Below, piece by piece: positions 13,991 to 21,846 of a stretch of 42,583 nucleotides of DNA. Each line of letters opens with the position of its first letter. Within the stretch, counting starts at the first letter, position 1. A program made the position numbers and the translations under genes. The notes beneath the pieces were generated by a model. It was not told the origin of the DNA, did not search any database, and saw only the letters and a list, made by a program, of their open reading frames with translations. The stretch is from assembly GCF_918698095.1 (NCBI RefSeq), contig NZ_CAKKLY010000042.1:1-42583 (forward strand), in the 5' to 3' direction. This stretch comes from Arthrobacter sp. Bi83 (GTDB lineage: Bacteria; Actinomycetota; Actinomycetes; Actinomycetales; Micrococcaceae).

Positions 13991-14434
13991 TCAGGCTTCG
14001 GCGAGCTGCCGCTCCGCGTCGGCCACCTGCTCGAAGACCGTCTCGGCCCGCCGCCACACCGATGCCGCGCCCACGGGAACGGGACCAACGGCGAGGCGGA
14101 GCATTGCCGCGGCTTCGGCCGTGGCCGCCAGCGAGTTTCCCGCCTTCGACAGCGCGCGGTGGACGCCGGACAGCGCGTGCGGGATGTCCAGCCCGTCGCT
14201 GGGAGAGCGCCGCTGCGCCTCAACGCAGACCTGCCGGACGCGGCCGGACAGCTCCGCCAGCTGGTTCGCGATCTCGACGAGTTCGCCATAGAGCTGCTCG
14301 TCCTCCACGCCTTCAAGAACCTGGTGGTAGCGGTCCAGACCCCGGTGGAAGCGGTCGTGGGCTCGCCGCCACAGCCCTTTACCGAGTTCGGCGTCGTCTT
14401 TCCGCCCTTGCCGGGCAGCGGTAAAAAACCCCAA
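13991..14434 (-). CDS. Helical protein of unknown function coupled to bpa
   Basis: A 147-residue frame from a TTG at 14434: MGFFTAARQGRKDDAELGKG, continuing with WRRAHDRFHRGLDRYHQVLE, YGELVEIANQLAELSGRVRQ, HALSGVHRALSKAGNSLAAT and ending AETVFEQVADAERQLAEA. It is almost all alpha-helical with spaced charged and leucine residues, suggesting a helical bundle or coiled coil. The TTG start is only seven bases after the bpa stop, so the two are translationally coupled; the frame stays open upstream, but that part is the shadow of bpa. I do not recognise the family. Its fixed position suggests a role with the proteasome activator, which is inference. Confidence 0.7.
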   Translation of the reverse strand: MGFFTAARQGRKDDAELGKGLWRRAHDRFHRGLDRYHQVLEGVEDEQLYGELVEIANQLAELSGRVRQVCVEAQRRSPSDGLDIPHALSGVHRALSKAGNSLAATAEAAAMLRLAVGPVPVGAASVWRRAETVFEQVADAERQLAEA

Positions 14435-14441
14435 GCCGAAC

Positions 14442-15119
14442 CTACAGGTACTGACCCGGACCGTGGTCAGGGTCTTCCTGCCGCCCAGGCTTGAGCGGAT
14501 CGGATCCCGGCTGCGGAGCCTTGGCCCGCTGGGGCTCCCCGTTCTCTCCCATAACCACGCCGGGAGCGATGACAGTGCCCGGCGGAAGCTGGCGCAGCTG
14601 CACTTGGGCCATGGCATGATCCCGGGCCGCGTGCTGGGCAGCAACGGCGGTTTGGATGCCGTGGAACAGGCCTTCCAGCCAGCCGACCAGCTGGGCCTGG
14701 GCAATCCGCAGCTCAGCGTCGGACGGCGTGGCATTGTCCGGGAACGGAAGGCTGATGCGTTCCAGCTCGGCAACGAGTTCCGGGGCCAGCCCGTCCTCGA
14801 GTTCCTTGATGGAGCGCTCATGAATCTCCGCCAGCCTGCCGCGGGCGGCGTCGTCCAAGGGCGCCGACTTCACCTCGTCCAGCAACTGCCGGATCATCGT
14901 GCCGATCCGCATCACCTTGGCGGGCTCATCCACCAGGTCCTGAAGGCTGCTGCCCTTGGGCTTCGACGGCTCCGAAGCGTAGTTGCCACCTGCCGGGACC
15001 GCGTCAGGGTCAAGTGTGGTGCCCTCCACGGGGACGTCCTCACCGGGACGGGACCCGGCCTGTGAACCGGCATCGGTGGCGGCCGCCCGGGCGGTTTGAG
15101 TGTCGTTCGGATCGCTCAT
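14442..15119 (-). CDS. bpa: Bacterial proteasome activator Bpa (DUF2587)
   Basis: An ATP-independent ring-shaped activator that opens the actinobacterial 20S proteasome for unfolded proteins. The 225-residue protein has a disordered N-terminus (residues 1-55), then the helical core: LQDLVDEPAKVMRIGTMIRQ, LLDEVKSAPLDDAARGRL, IHERSIKELEDGLAPELV, ELERISLPFPDNATPSDAEL and AQAQLVGWLEGLFHGIQTAV. It ends PDHGPGQYL; the C-terminal GQYL is the proteasome-docking motif known in mycobacterial Bpa and Mpa. The pore and Pup-ligase genes are not in this window. ATG 15119 lies six bases after GAGTAT, suggesting a leaderless transcript, and the gene is coupled to the helical partner downstream. Confidence 0.93.
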   Translation of the reverse strand: MSDPNDTQTARAAATDAGSQAGSRPGEDVPVEGTTLDPDAVPAGGNYASEPSKPKGSSLQDLVDEPAKVMRIGTMIRQLLDEVKSAPLDDAARGRLAEIHERSIKELEDGLAPELVAELERISLPFPDNATPSDAELRIAQAQLVGWLEGLFHGIQTAVAAQHAARDHAMAQVQLRQLPPGTVIAPGVVMGENGEPQRAKAPQPGSDPLKPGRQEDPDHGPGQYL

Positions 15120-15125
15120 GCGTTC

Positions 15126-15131
15126 ATACTC
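15126..15131 (-). promoter_or_regulatory. Candidate -10 box of bpa
   Basis: GAGTAT, then GAACGC, then ATG 15119 on the minus strand. The first base departs from TANNNT. No good ribosome-binding site is present. Confidence 0.35.
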
Positions 15132-15265
15132 TCACGAGCCCGGAACGCCGAGTCCAGTCAATGAAGCTCCTTGACCTGGATTTCGTTTCGTCCGTAGCGA
15201 AACCCCGTTTTCGGCGCCAGTACGCCTGGCGGGTGCCGGCCAGCCACGGGGTCGCCCCCGCCTGC

Positions 15266-15517
15266 TCAACAGCACCGCCCCTGCGGGTTGCTGTCCTGGC
15301 GGTCGGTCCGGTCGCGCCAGAATTCCCGCTCGCCCATGGGCGGAGTGCCTTGGCCGGCGGCCGAGTGATGCTCCAGGTACTTCGCATACGCGTCCGCGCC
15401 CATGACGCCCTGAAAGTACCGGGCGAAGCCGCGTAAGCCCGCGGCAACGGCGTTCTGCGGTCCGGCGGAGCCGTGCCCTGCGGACCCCGGCGCCGCAGTT
15501 CCCTGCCCGGTGCCCAT
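15266..15517 (-). CDS. YbdD/YjiX family protein (CstA partner)
   Basis: A small protein of 83 residues. After an alanine/glycine-rich start (MGTGQGTAAPGSAGHGSA) comes the conserved YbdD/YjiX (DUF466) core: FARYFQGVMGADAYAKYLEH, followed by MGEREFWRDRTDRQ; the DxYxxYLxHH and ExxPM(G)xREFWR elements are the family signature. It ends QGRCC. The start overlaps the cstA stop by one base (TGATG at 15515-15519), so it is translated with cstA. Family members are normally found directly after CstA-type transporters and are thought to assist them; the mechanism is not known. Confidence 0.85.
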   Translation of the reverse strand: MGTGQGTAAPGSAGHGSAGPQNAVAAGLRGFARYFQGVMGADAYAKYLEHHSAAGQGTPPMGEREFWRDRTDRQDSNPQGRCC

Positions 15518-17817
15518 CAGTGATGGCCCGCCCTCTCGAAGCGCTGGTCCGCCGGAAGCCTGGTCCACTCGGCCATAAGCTCGCGCTCGGCGGGAGTGGG
15601 GATCAATCCGGCCGGAGCGTAGACGCGGGACGGCTGCGGCGTGTCCTCGTGGTCGGCATTCGGAACGCCGGCGGCGCTGTTGCGGAACGCCTTCACCGTG
15701 GCCACCAGCGCGGTAACGATGACGACGATGCTCAGCACCACGAAAATCACCGATAGCCAGCCCTGGATCATGGTGTTGCGGACCACGGCTTCCATGGCCG
15801 TCACGGTCTTCGCCGTGCCGAAGGACGTCTTGCCGTCAGCGAGGGCCTTCGAGAAGGCGGCGTTGTTGGCGAAGTAACCCACGGCCGGCACGTCAGAGAA
15901 GATCTTCTGGAAACTCGCCGTGATGGTGACGACGGCAGTAAACGCCAGCGGCAACGCGACGATCCACAGGTACTTGAACGCACCGCGTTTGGCCGCGATG
16001 GCCATGCAGACCGCGAGCGCGATGGCCGCCAGCAGCTGGTTGGCGATGCCGAACAGCGGGAACAGCGTGTTGATGCCGCCCAGCGGATCCGTGACGCCCA
16101 TCAGGAGCACAGCACCCCACGCGCCGACCATGACCGCCGTGCAGAGCCATGCTCCTGGCCGCCAGGAGGCTTCTTTGAACTTCGGCACGAAGTTGCCGAT
16201 GGAATCCTGCAGCATGAACCGCGCAACGCGGGTTCCGGCGTCAACGGCGGTCAGGATGAAGAGCGCTTCAAACATGATGGCGAAGTGGTACCAGAAAGCC
16301 ATCATGGCTGTGCCGCCGATGAACTGCTGCATGATGTGGGCGAGGCCTACTGCCAGGGTGGGCGCGCCGCCCGAACGCGAGATGATGCTCTCCTCCCCCA
16401 CATTGGAAGCGGTCTGCGCCAGGAGATCGGGAGTGATGTTGACGCCGGCCAGGCCGAGGCCGTTGACCCACTGCGCCGCAGTTTCCACGGTGCCGCCGGT
16501 CAGCGCCGCAGGCGCGTTCATGGCGAAGTAAATGCCGCGGTCGATCGAGATTGCGGCCACCAGCGCCATGATGGCGACGAAGGATTCCATGAGCATGCCG
16601 CCGTAGCCGATGAAGCGCGTCTGCCGCTCCTTCTCAATGAGCTTGGGCGTGGTGCCGGACGAGATCAGCGCATGGAAGCCGGACAGGGCTCCACAGGCAA
16701 TGGTCACAAACAGGAACGGGAACAGCGCGCCAGGGAACACCGGTCCGTTGTCCCGGCCGGCGAACTCGCTGAAGGCCGGGACAGTGATTTCCGGGCGCAC
16801 CACGATGATGGCCAGGGCCAGCATCACGATCACGCCGATCTTCATGAAGGTGGAAAGGTAGTCGCGCGGAGCCAGCAGCAGCCACACGGGCAGGATCGCG
16901 GCGATGAAGCCGTACACGATAAGGCCCCATGCGATGGTCACCTTGTCCAGGTGGAAGACGGCGGCACCCCATTCGGTGCCGGCAACTGCCCCGCCCCCAA
17001 TGATGGCGCCCATGAGCAGCACGAAGCCGATGATCGAGACTTCCATGACCTTGCCGGGCCGGATGAACCGCAGGTACACGCCCATGAACAGTGCAATGGG
17101 GATGGTCATGGCCACCGAGAAGACGCCCCAGGGGCTTTCGCCGAGGGCATTCACGACGACGAGCGCCAGGATGGCGACGATGATCACCATAATCAGGAGG
17201 GTGGCCACGAGGGCGGCGGTGCCGCCGATGACGCCTAGTTCCTCGCGGGCCATTTGGCCCAGCGACCGGCCGCCGCGACGCATGGAGAAGAACATGACCA
17301 GATAGTCCTGGACGGCTCCTGCGAGGACGACGCCGATGATGATCCAGATGGTGCCGGGCAGATACCCCATCTGGGCCGCAATGACCGGTCCGACCAGCGG
17401 GCCGGCACCGGCGATGGCGGCGAAGTGGTGGCCGAACAGGACGTTCCGGTCCGTGCGCACGTAATCCTTGCCGTCGGCCTTGTACTCGGCCGGCGTGGCC
17501 CTGCGGTCGTTGGGCCTGAGCAGATGCTTCTCGATGAACTTGGAGTAGAAGCGGTAGCCGATCAGGTACGTACACACCGAGGCAAAGACGAACCAGATGG
17601 CGTTGACCGTTTCGCCGCGGACAACGGCCAACATGAACCAGGCCACTCCACCCAGGAGCGCGATGGCAACCCAGACGGCAATCTTGGCCGGAGTCCATTT
17701 GCGGTCTTCCGCTTCCCGGACGGAATCATCCAGGGACGTGGCCGGAAGCGACGGGTCCGGAACAAAGTCCAGATTCCCGTCCGCTGTCCGGCCGCTGCCA
17801 TGAGGCATAGTGCCCAT
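15517..17817 (-). CDS. cstA: Carbon starvation protein CstA, peptide/pyruvate-type transporter
   Basis: A 766-residue integral membrane transporter of the CstA family, known to take up peptides or pyruvate when carbon is short. A soluble N-terminus (residues 1-48) is followed by many transmembrane helices, beginning IAVWVAIALLGGVAWFMLAV. Family landmarks are SKFIEKHLLRPNDRRATPAE, FGHHFAAIAGAGPLVGPVIA, GYLPGTIWIIIGVVLAGAVQ, SSGTTPKLIEKE, LTAVDAGTRVARFMLQ and the WGxVLLMGVTDPLGGINTLF region. AAGGAGGA five bases before the ATG at 17817 is a strong ribosome-binding site. It forms an operon with ybdD. A TGTGA half-site lies about 26 bases upstream, but there is no matching TCACA at CRP spacing, so CRP control is not shown. 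Confidence 0.95.
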   Translation of the reverse strand: MGTMPHGSGRTADGNLDFVPDPSLPATSLDDSVREAEDRKWTPAKIAVWVAIALLGGVAWFMLAVVRGETVNAIWFVFASVCTYLIGYRFYSKFIEKHLLRPNDRRATPAEYKADGKDYVRTDRNVLFGHHFAAIAGAGPLVGPVIAAQMGYLPGTIWIIIGVVLAGAVQDYLVMFFSMRRGGRSLGQMAREELGVIGGTAALVATLLIMVIIVAILALVVVNALGESPWGVFSVAMTIPIALFMGVYLRFIRPGKVMEVSIIGFVLLMGAIIGGGAVAGTEWGAAVFHLDKVTIAWGLIVYGFIAAILPVWLLLAPRDYLSTFMKIGVIVMLALAIIVVRPEITVPAFSEFAGRDNGPVFPGALFPFLFVTIACGALSGFHALISSGTTPKLIEKERQTRFIGYGGMLMESFVAIMALVAAISIDRGIYFAMNAPAALTGGTVETAAQWVNGLGLAGVNITPDLLAQTASNVGEESIISRSGGAPTLAVGLAHIMQQFIGGTAMMAFWYHFAIMFEALFILTAVDAGTRVARFMLQDSIGNFVPKFKEASWRPGAWLCTAVMVGAWGAVLLMGVTDPLGGINTLFPLFGIANQLLAAIALAVCMAIAAKRGAFKYLWIVALPLAFTAVVTITASFQKIFSDVPAVGYFANNAAFSKALADGKTSFGTAKTVTAMEAVVRNTMIQGWLSVIFVVLSIVVIVTALVATVKAFRNSAAGVPNADHEDTPQPSRVYAPAGLIPTPAERELMAEWTRLPADQRFERAGHH

Positions 17818-17907
17818 GTCTCCTCCTTGAGATCTAAATAATGTGACAATCCTCTCCGGCGCACCCTACCAACGGGCGCCAAGAATCGAGCCGACAACGG
17901 CCAGGTG

Positions 17908-17930
17908 CCGCCCGGCGAAGCGCCGAGCGG
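17908..17930 (-). terminator. Hairpin after the ABC fusion gene
   Basis: On the minus strand CCGCTCGGCG-CTT-CGCCGGGCGG gives a 10-bp stem (one G-U pair) with a three-base loop. There is no T-run. It separates the ATPase-permease fusion from cstA. Confidence 0.5.
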
Positions 17931-17999
17931 TGCAGCAGAGGCGGTGAACGGGTTTCTCCGGCCGTTCGGTCACTGCGGCAGGCCGGGAATCCGGCGGGG

Positions 18000-18542
18000 C
18001 TAGGTACCCACGCCGCGCCGGGACATCGGCAGACGGGCCCGCGTAAACAGCCACGCCAGGACCCCTCCGGTCAGCGGCACGGCCACCAGCAGGGCGAGCA
18101 ACTGGTACGGGTCGGTGAGTTCGGGGATGCCGACCTGCCGCAGGGCATCGATTGCCTGACGGCGGGCTTTCCTGGCCGGCACACCGTCCAGTTCCAGCGG
18201 CAGGGCGACGTTTTCCGCCGCCGTGAGGGTGGGGATCAGGTTGAAGTCCTGGAAGACGTAGCCCACGGCCCGGCGGCACAGCCGCGCGAGTTCGTTGAGT
18301 CCCAGCCCTGCCAAGGGTGTGGACTCCACAAGGACACCGCCCGACGTCGGCCGGTCCAGTCCGCCGGCCAGCGCCAGCAGCGATGATTTGCCGGATCCCG
18401 ACGGCCCCATCACCGCAACGAACTCGCCCGCGCTGACGGTGAGGTCGACGTCGCGCAGGGCGGCAACCGCCGTCGCGCCCCGGCCGAAAGTCCTGCTGAC
18501 CTTGGCGAGCTCCAGGACCTGCCGCGGCCCCAGGACGCTCAC
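18000..18542 (-). pseudogene. ABC transporter remnant: ATPase N-terminus fused to permease C-terminus
   Basis: A 180-codon frame made of two unrelated parts. Residues 1-144 are the start of a LolD/MacB-type ATPase: SRTFGRGATAVAALRDVDLT, Walker A GPSGSGKS, and the Q-loop FQDFNLIPTLTAAENVALPL, stopping at QVGIPELTD. An intact protein would continue into the SGGQ signature, Walker B and H-loop; instead residues 145-180 read PYQLLALLVAVPLTGGVLAW and FTRARLPMSRRGVGT, the last helix and tail of an FtsX-type permease. The junction is near 18111. One in-frame deletion of the ATPase 3' half and most of the permease explains this. It cannot hydrolyse ATP normally. The GTG start overlaps the padR stop (GTGA), as in an intact padR-ABC operon. 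Confidence 0.85.
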
Positions 18543-19153
18543 CGGCGCGTCTCCGCGTTGAGCGGGGCGGCCTCTTCCACAGTGACCCCGTTGGATGTTT
18601 TGCGTGCTGCGCTGTGAGTGCCGGCCGTCTGTGAGAGCTGGACCATGCGGGCTTCGCAGAGATCCAGCCAGCGGACCTCCGCTTCGGTCTGGAAAATCAG
18701 CGAGTCGATCACCAGCAGCCAGGCAGTGTCACCCGGGCGCTGGCTGGCGGCCGTGTCCCGCCGGGACTTCGTGTAGTCCTGAAGTGCCCGCATGGACGCC
18801 ACGCGTTGGGCCTGAATGATGGAGGCCACGTCCACGCCGGGTAGCGTGACGGCGAGGGCCAGTTTGATGGCGAGCTCATTCCGCGGCGGATTGCTGCGCT
18901 CCACCGGGGTGGCGAACCAGCCCTGGACCTCGGCAGTGCCGGCAGCGGTGATGCTGTAGACCACGTGGCCTTCGCCGTCGCCGCCATCGTTCCTGACCAG
19001 GCCGTCGCGTTCGAGGCGGTCCAGTGTGGTGTAGACCTGCCCGATATTCAGGGGCCAGGTGGACCCGGTGCGGTCTTCGAATTCGACCCTGAGCTGGTAG
19101 CCGTAGCGCGGCTGGTCCTGTAGCAGGGCGAGGAGGCTGTGGCGGATGGACAT
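18539..19153 (-). CDS. PadR family transcriptional regulator
   Basis: A 204-residue repressor. Residues 1-80 form the winged helix: MSIRHSLLALLQDQPRYGYQ, LRVEFEDRTGSTWPLNIGQV, YTTLDRLERDGLVRND, then VVYSITAAGTAEVQGWF, the wing and PadR signature. The C-terminal half is the dimerisation helix pair (AWLLVIDSLIFQTEAEVRWLD). AAGGAG five bases before ATG 19153 fixes the start; the frame is open further upstream, but that part is promoter. Two ATAC-NNN-GTAT palindromes flank its promoter, predicting autorepression. It overlaps an ABC ATPase start by GTGA, the usual PadR-ABC exporter arrangement, but that target is now a deletion remnant. Confidence 0.9.
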   Translation of the reverse strand: MSIRHSLLALLQDQPRYGYQLRVEFEDRTGSTWPLNIGQVYTTLDRLERDGLVRNDGGDGEGHVVYSITAAGTAEVQGWFATPVERSNPPRNELAIKLALAVTLPGVDVASIIQAQRVASMRALQDYTKSRRDTAASQRPGDTAWLLVIDSLIFQTEAEVRWLDLCEARMVQLSQTAGTHSAARKTSNGVTVEEAAPLNAETRR

Positions 19154-19206
19154 GGTGCTCCTTGGCTGGGAAGGCCGCGGCATGCACCGGCCCCCAAGAC
19201 CAGTGC

Positions 19207-19217
19207 ATACCGCGTAT
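19207..19217. promoter_or_regulatory. PadR operator copy 1
   Basis: ATAC-CGC-GTAT, an inverted repeat lying just downstream of the padR -10 box, over the expected transcription start. The matching copy is 45 bp away. Confidence 0.55.
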
Positions 19218-19223
19218 ATGGCG

Positions 19224-19252
19224 AGCCTAGCGGCATTGCCCGGACATGGCAA
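19224..19252 (-). promoter_or_regulatory. padR promoter
   Basis: On the minus strand TTGCCA (19252-19247) and TAGGCT (19229-19224) are separated by exactly 17 bp. The two palindromes touch its upstream and downstream edges. Confidence 0.6.
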
Positions 19253-19262
19253 TACCGGGTAT
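19252..19262. promoter_or_regulatory. PadR operator copy 2
   Basis: ATAC-CGG-GTAT, with the same half-sites as copy 1, abutting the -35 box of padR. Confidence 0.55.
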
Positions 19263-19303
19263 GCATGGAGTCCCTACCGCTGGCACCGGCGGCCTGCGCG
19301 GGC

Positions 19304-20287
19304 CTACATGACCAGGAGGATCTTGCCCACGTGCTCGCCCGAGTCGAAGTATTTATGGGCCGCCCTGACCTGGTCCAGCGGAAAGGTCTTGGCCACGAGG
19401 GGGTGGATCCGGCCGTCGGCGATAAGTGGCCAGACGGCATCCCTGACGGAGGTCATGATCACGCCCTTCTCTTCGACCGGACGGGGCCGGAGCGCCGTGG
19501 CGACGACCGCCGCGCGTTTCCGCAGCAGCTGCCCGAGATCCAGTTCGCCCTTGGCACCGCCCTGCAGTCCGATGACGATGAGCCGGCCGTAGTCGGCCAG
19601 GGCGTCAATGTTCTGCTGCAGGTACTTGGCGCCCACGACGTCGAGGATCACGTCCGCGCCCTTGCCGCCGTTCTGGGCCCGGAGGCTCTCCGGGAAGTTC
19701 TCCTCGGCATAGTTGATCGCAATATCGGCACCGAGGAAGGCTTTGGCCGTGCTGACTTTCTCGTCAGTGCCGGCCGTGGTGGCAACAGTCGCACCGAATG
19801 CCTTGGCGAACTGAATGGCCATGGTGCCGATGCCGCCGGTGGCGCCGTGGATCAGGACCGTCTCTCCCGGCTGGAGCTGCGCAGTCATGATGAGGTTCGA
19901 GTACACGGTGGCCGCAACCTCCGGGAGGGCGGCAGCGGTGACCAGGTCAACGCCGTCGGGAATCCTCAGAACCTGCTCCGAGCGGACCGCGACCTGCTGG
20001 GCGTAGCCGCCGCCGGCCAGCAAGGCCACCACCTTGTCCCCGATGGAAAACGCCTTGGTGACCCCCGGCCCGAATCCGGCGATGCGGCCGGAAACCTCGA
20101 GCCCCGGAATTTCCGATGCACCCGGAGGCGGCGGGTAGAAGCCCCTCCGCTGCTGCACGTCTGCACGGTTCAGGCCCGCGGCCACGACGTCGATCAGGAC
20201 CTCGCCCTGGCCCGGAACGGGAGGCGGAACGTCGCGGATTTCCAGCATTTCCGGCCCGCCCGGCTCCGAGATGTAGACGGCTTTCAT
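19304..20287 (-). CDS. NAD(P)H:quinone oxidoreductase, zinc-free MDR family
   Basis: A 327-residue medium-chain dehydrogenase/reductase of the quinone oxidoreductase (QorA / TP53I3-like) branch, reducing quinones or reactive carbonyls with NADPH. Visible parts are the N-terminal GroES-like domain (MKAVYISEPGGPEMLEIRDV, then AAGLNRADVQQRRGFYPPPP), PGLEVSGRIAGFGPGV, GDKVVALLAGGGYAQ, and the Rossmann nucleotide-binding loop HGATGGIGTMAIQFAKAFGA. The zinc-ligand cysteines of alcohol dehydrogenases are absent. The tail SGEHVGKILLVM is typical. ATG 20287 is preceded by GGGAG; the open frame to 20353 reads as leader. It stands alone between padR and tRNA-Ser. The true substrate is unknown. Confidence 0.93.
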   Translation of the reverse strand: MKAVYISEPGGPEMLEIRDVPPPVPGQGEVLIDVVAAGLNRADVQQRRGFYPPPPGASEIPGLEVSGRIAGFGPGVTKAFSIGDKVVALLAGGGYAQQVAVRSEQVLRIPDGVDLVTAAALPEVAATVYSNLIMTAQLQPGETVLIHGATGGIGTMAIQFAKAFGATVATTAGTDEKVSTAKAFLGADIAINYAEENFPESLRAQNGGKGADVILDVVGAKYLQQNIDALADYGRLIVIGLQGGAKGELDLGQLLRKRAAVVATALRPRPVEEKGVIMTSVRDAVWPLIADGRIHPLVAKTFPLDQVRAAHKYFDSGEHVGKILLVM

Positions 20288-20401
20288 GGAGAACTCCCGA
20301 TTTTCTTGCTCATTCCTGCCCCAAAAATAGTGTGCACTGACAGCAACGGCCACCTTTCGGTTTTTGTTGCAGCCAACTGCCTATGAAACACTACTAGTCA
20401 C

Positions 20402-20489
20402 GGAAGGTTGTCCGAGCGGCCGAAGGAGCTGGTCTTGAAAACCAGTGTGCGGTAACCCCGTACCAAGAGTTCGAATCTCTTACCTTCCG
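20402..20489 (+). tRNA. tRNA-Ser (anticodon UGA)
   Basis: Type II tRNA of 88 bases: acceptor GGAAGGT with ACCTTCC, anticodon stem CTGGT with ACCAG around CTTGAAA (anticodon TGA), a long variable arm (TGTGCGGTAACCCCGTACC), T-arm AAGAG-TTCGAAT-CTCTT, and discriminator G. CCA is not encoded. Confidence 0.96.
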
Positions 20490-20515
20490 CGTAGCGCAAT
20501 CTGCGCACAGTCAGG

Positions 20516-20558
20516 GGCCGGTTGAGCCAATCGCAAGGTTGGTTCGGCCGGCCTTTTT
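20516..20558 (+). terminator. Rho-independent terminator of tRNA-Ser(UGA)
   Basis: GGCCGGTTGAGCCAA (20516-20530) pairs along 15 positions, three as G-U, with TTGGTTCGGCCGGCC (20539-20553), eight-base loop, then TTTTT. Confidence 0.85.
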
Positions 20559-20755
20559 CATGGGCAGGTAGACCCCGCATTCGGCGCCCTAAACCAAGTA
20601 CCGGCGAGTACCTGCCCGCCGAAAAATCGAGTACGCACCACTCATGCGAAGACAGCCCTGTTGGCGTTCACTGGAAGGAATCAGCGGTGCTCAACTTCAG
20701 ATTCCGCGAAAGGGCACCGTTCCGCACCTGCTGCTATTGGGGAGATGTAGCCGTC

Positions 20756-20887
20756 GTGAGCAAGGCCGAAAAGCAGAGACTGAGGTACTCGGACTACTAC
20801 TGGTGCATGTCGCTCAAGGACTTCATCGAGTGGGTCGAAGCCGACGACGACAACGAACCCGCCACCTCGTATTCCGACCGGCTCTGA
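20756..20887 (+). CDS. Small hypothetical protein
   Basis: A 43-residue frame from a GTG: MSKAEKQRLRYSDYYWCMSL, then KDFIEWVEADDDNEPATSYS and DRL. The aromatic, charged composition with acidic C-terminus differs sharply from shadow frames and looks like a real small protein. GGGGAG lies about eleven bases upstream, somewhat far. The frame is open to 20522, but the upstream part overlaps the tRNA terminator and reads as non-coding. It is not recognised. The nearest gene on the same strand, the VOC protein, begins 105 bases later with its own ribosome-binding site. Confidence 0.5.
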   Translation: MSKAEKQRLRYSDYYWCMSLKDFIEWVEADDDNEPATSYSDRL

Positions 20888-20992
20888 CTGCCGGAGCCAT
20901 TGAAACTGTCATACCGCGGGCATAGTGTCGATCCTGTCTCCATATCCCTTTGACCTGCGGACTTGTTTCGCGGCCCACTACAGGAGCTGACA

Positions 20993-21814
20993 ATGCCCAC
21001 CCCAGACATCACGCCCGGAGCACCCTGCTGGATTGACCTGATGACCTCCAACACCGACACTTCCCGACAGTTCTATGGCGAACTGTTCGGCTGGGACTTC
21101 CAGACCGGGGACCAGGAAAAATACGGCGGCTACATCACCGCCAACAAGAACGGCAAACTGGTCGCGGGAATCATGCAGAAGCAGGAGGACCAGGCGGCCA
21201 TGCCGGACATGTGGTCCACGTACCTGCGCACTGACGACGCCGCCGCCACGGCCACCGCAGTCACGGCCAACGGCGGCCAGGTGTACATGGAGCCCATGGA
21301 CGTCCCGGAACAGGGCCACATGGCGTTCTTCGGCGATCCGTCCGGCGCTGCCATCGGCGTATGGCAGCCCCGCGAAATGCGCGGGTATGAAGTGGTTGCC
21401 GAACCCGGCACCCCTGCGTGGCACGAGCTTCACACCAAGGATTACGCCACCGCTGTGAAGTTCTACCAGGACGTCTTTGGCTGGAACACGGACGTCATGA
21501 GCGATACCCCGGAGTTCCGCTACACAACTCTGGGCGCGGGCAGAGACGCGAAGGCCGGGATCTACGATGCAGCGGCGGACCTGCCAGCCGAGGTCCCGTC
21601 GAACTGGGTCGTCTATTTCGCCGTGGGGGACGCCGATACATCCATCGAGAAGGCCGTCAGCCTGGGCGCCACCGTCGTCGACGGACCCGACGACACACCC
21701 TTCGGGCGGCTGGCCACCTTGGCGGATCCCACCGGCGCCAGGTTCAGGATCGTGCAGGACACTGGGCAGGGCGCCCAGACCCAGACCGCGGAGGCGGAGG
21801 CTGTGGAGGCCTGA
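20993..21814 (+). CDS. Two-domain VOC (glyoxalase-fold) family protein
   Basis: A 273-residue protein with two tandem vicinal-oxygen-chelate domains. Domain 1 (about 1-125) begins PGAPCWIDLMTSNTDTSRQF and contains YGELFGWDFQTGDQE, ADQAAMPDMWSTYL-like spacing and MAFFGDPSGAAIGVWQP; domain 2 (about 133-260) repeats the plan with GTPAWHELHTKDYATAVKFY, QDVFGWNTDVM, NWVVYFAVGDADTSIEKAV and LADPTGARFRIVQD. This matches the mycobacterial CFP30B-like group, whose enzymatic role is not established. CAGGAG six bases upstream fixes the ATG at 20993. The alanine/glutamate tail (TQTAEAEAVEA) is likely disordered. It is followed directly by the truncated nucleotidase gene. Confidence 0.88.
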   Translation: MPTPDITPGAPCWIDLMTSNTDTSRQFYGELFGWDFQTGDQEKYGGYITANKNGKLVAGIMQKQEDQAAMPDMWSTYLRTDDAAATATAVTANGGQVYMEPMDVPEQGHMAFFGDPSGAAIGVWQPREMRGYEVVAEPGTPAWHELHTKDYATAVKFYQDVFGWNTDVMSDTPEFRYTTLGAGRDAKAGIYDAAADLPAEVPSNWVVYFAVGDADTSIEKAVSLGATVVDGPDDTPFGRLATLADPTGARFRIVQDTGQGAQTQTAEAEAVEA

Positions 21815-21846
21815 TCGCTAAAACCGTCCACCGCAAGTAAATTCCT

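Noticed and set aside
14435..14821. N-terminal extension of the protein downstream of bpa
   Set aside because: It is an out-of-frame reading of bpa; the helical protein pattern begins only at the TTG at 14434.
17840..17850. TGTGA half-site upstream of cstA as a CRP site
   Set aside because: No TCACA partner at the required six-base spacing.
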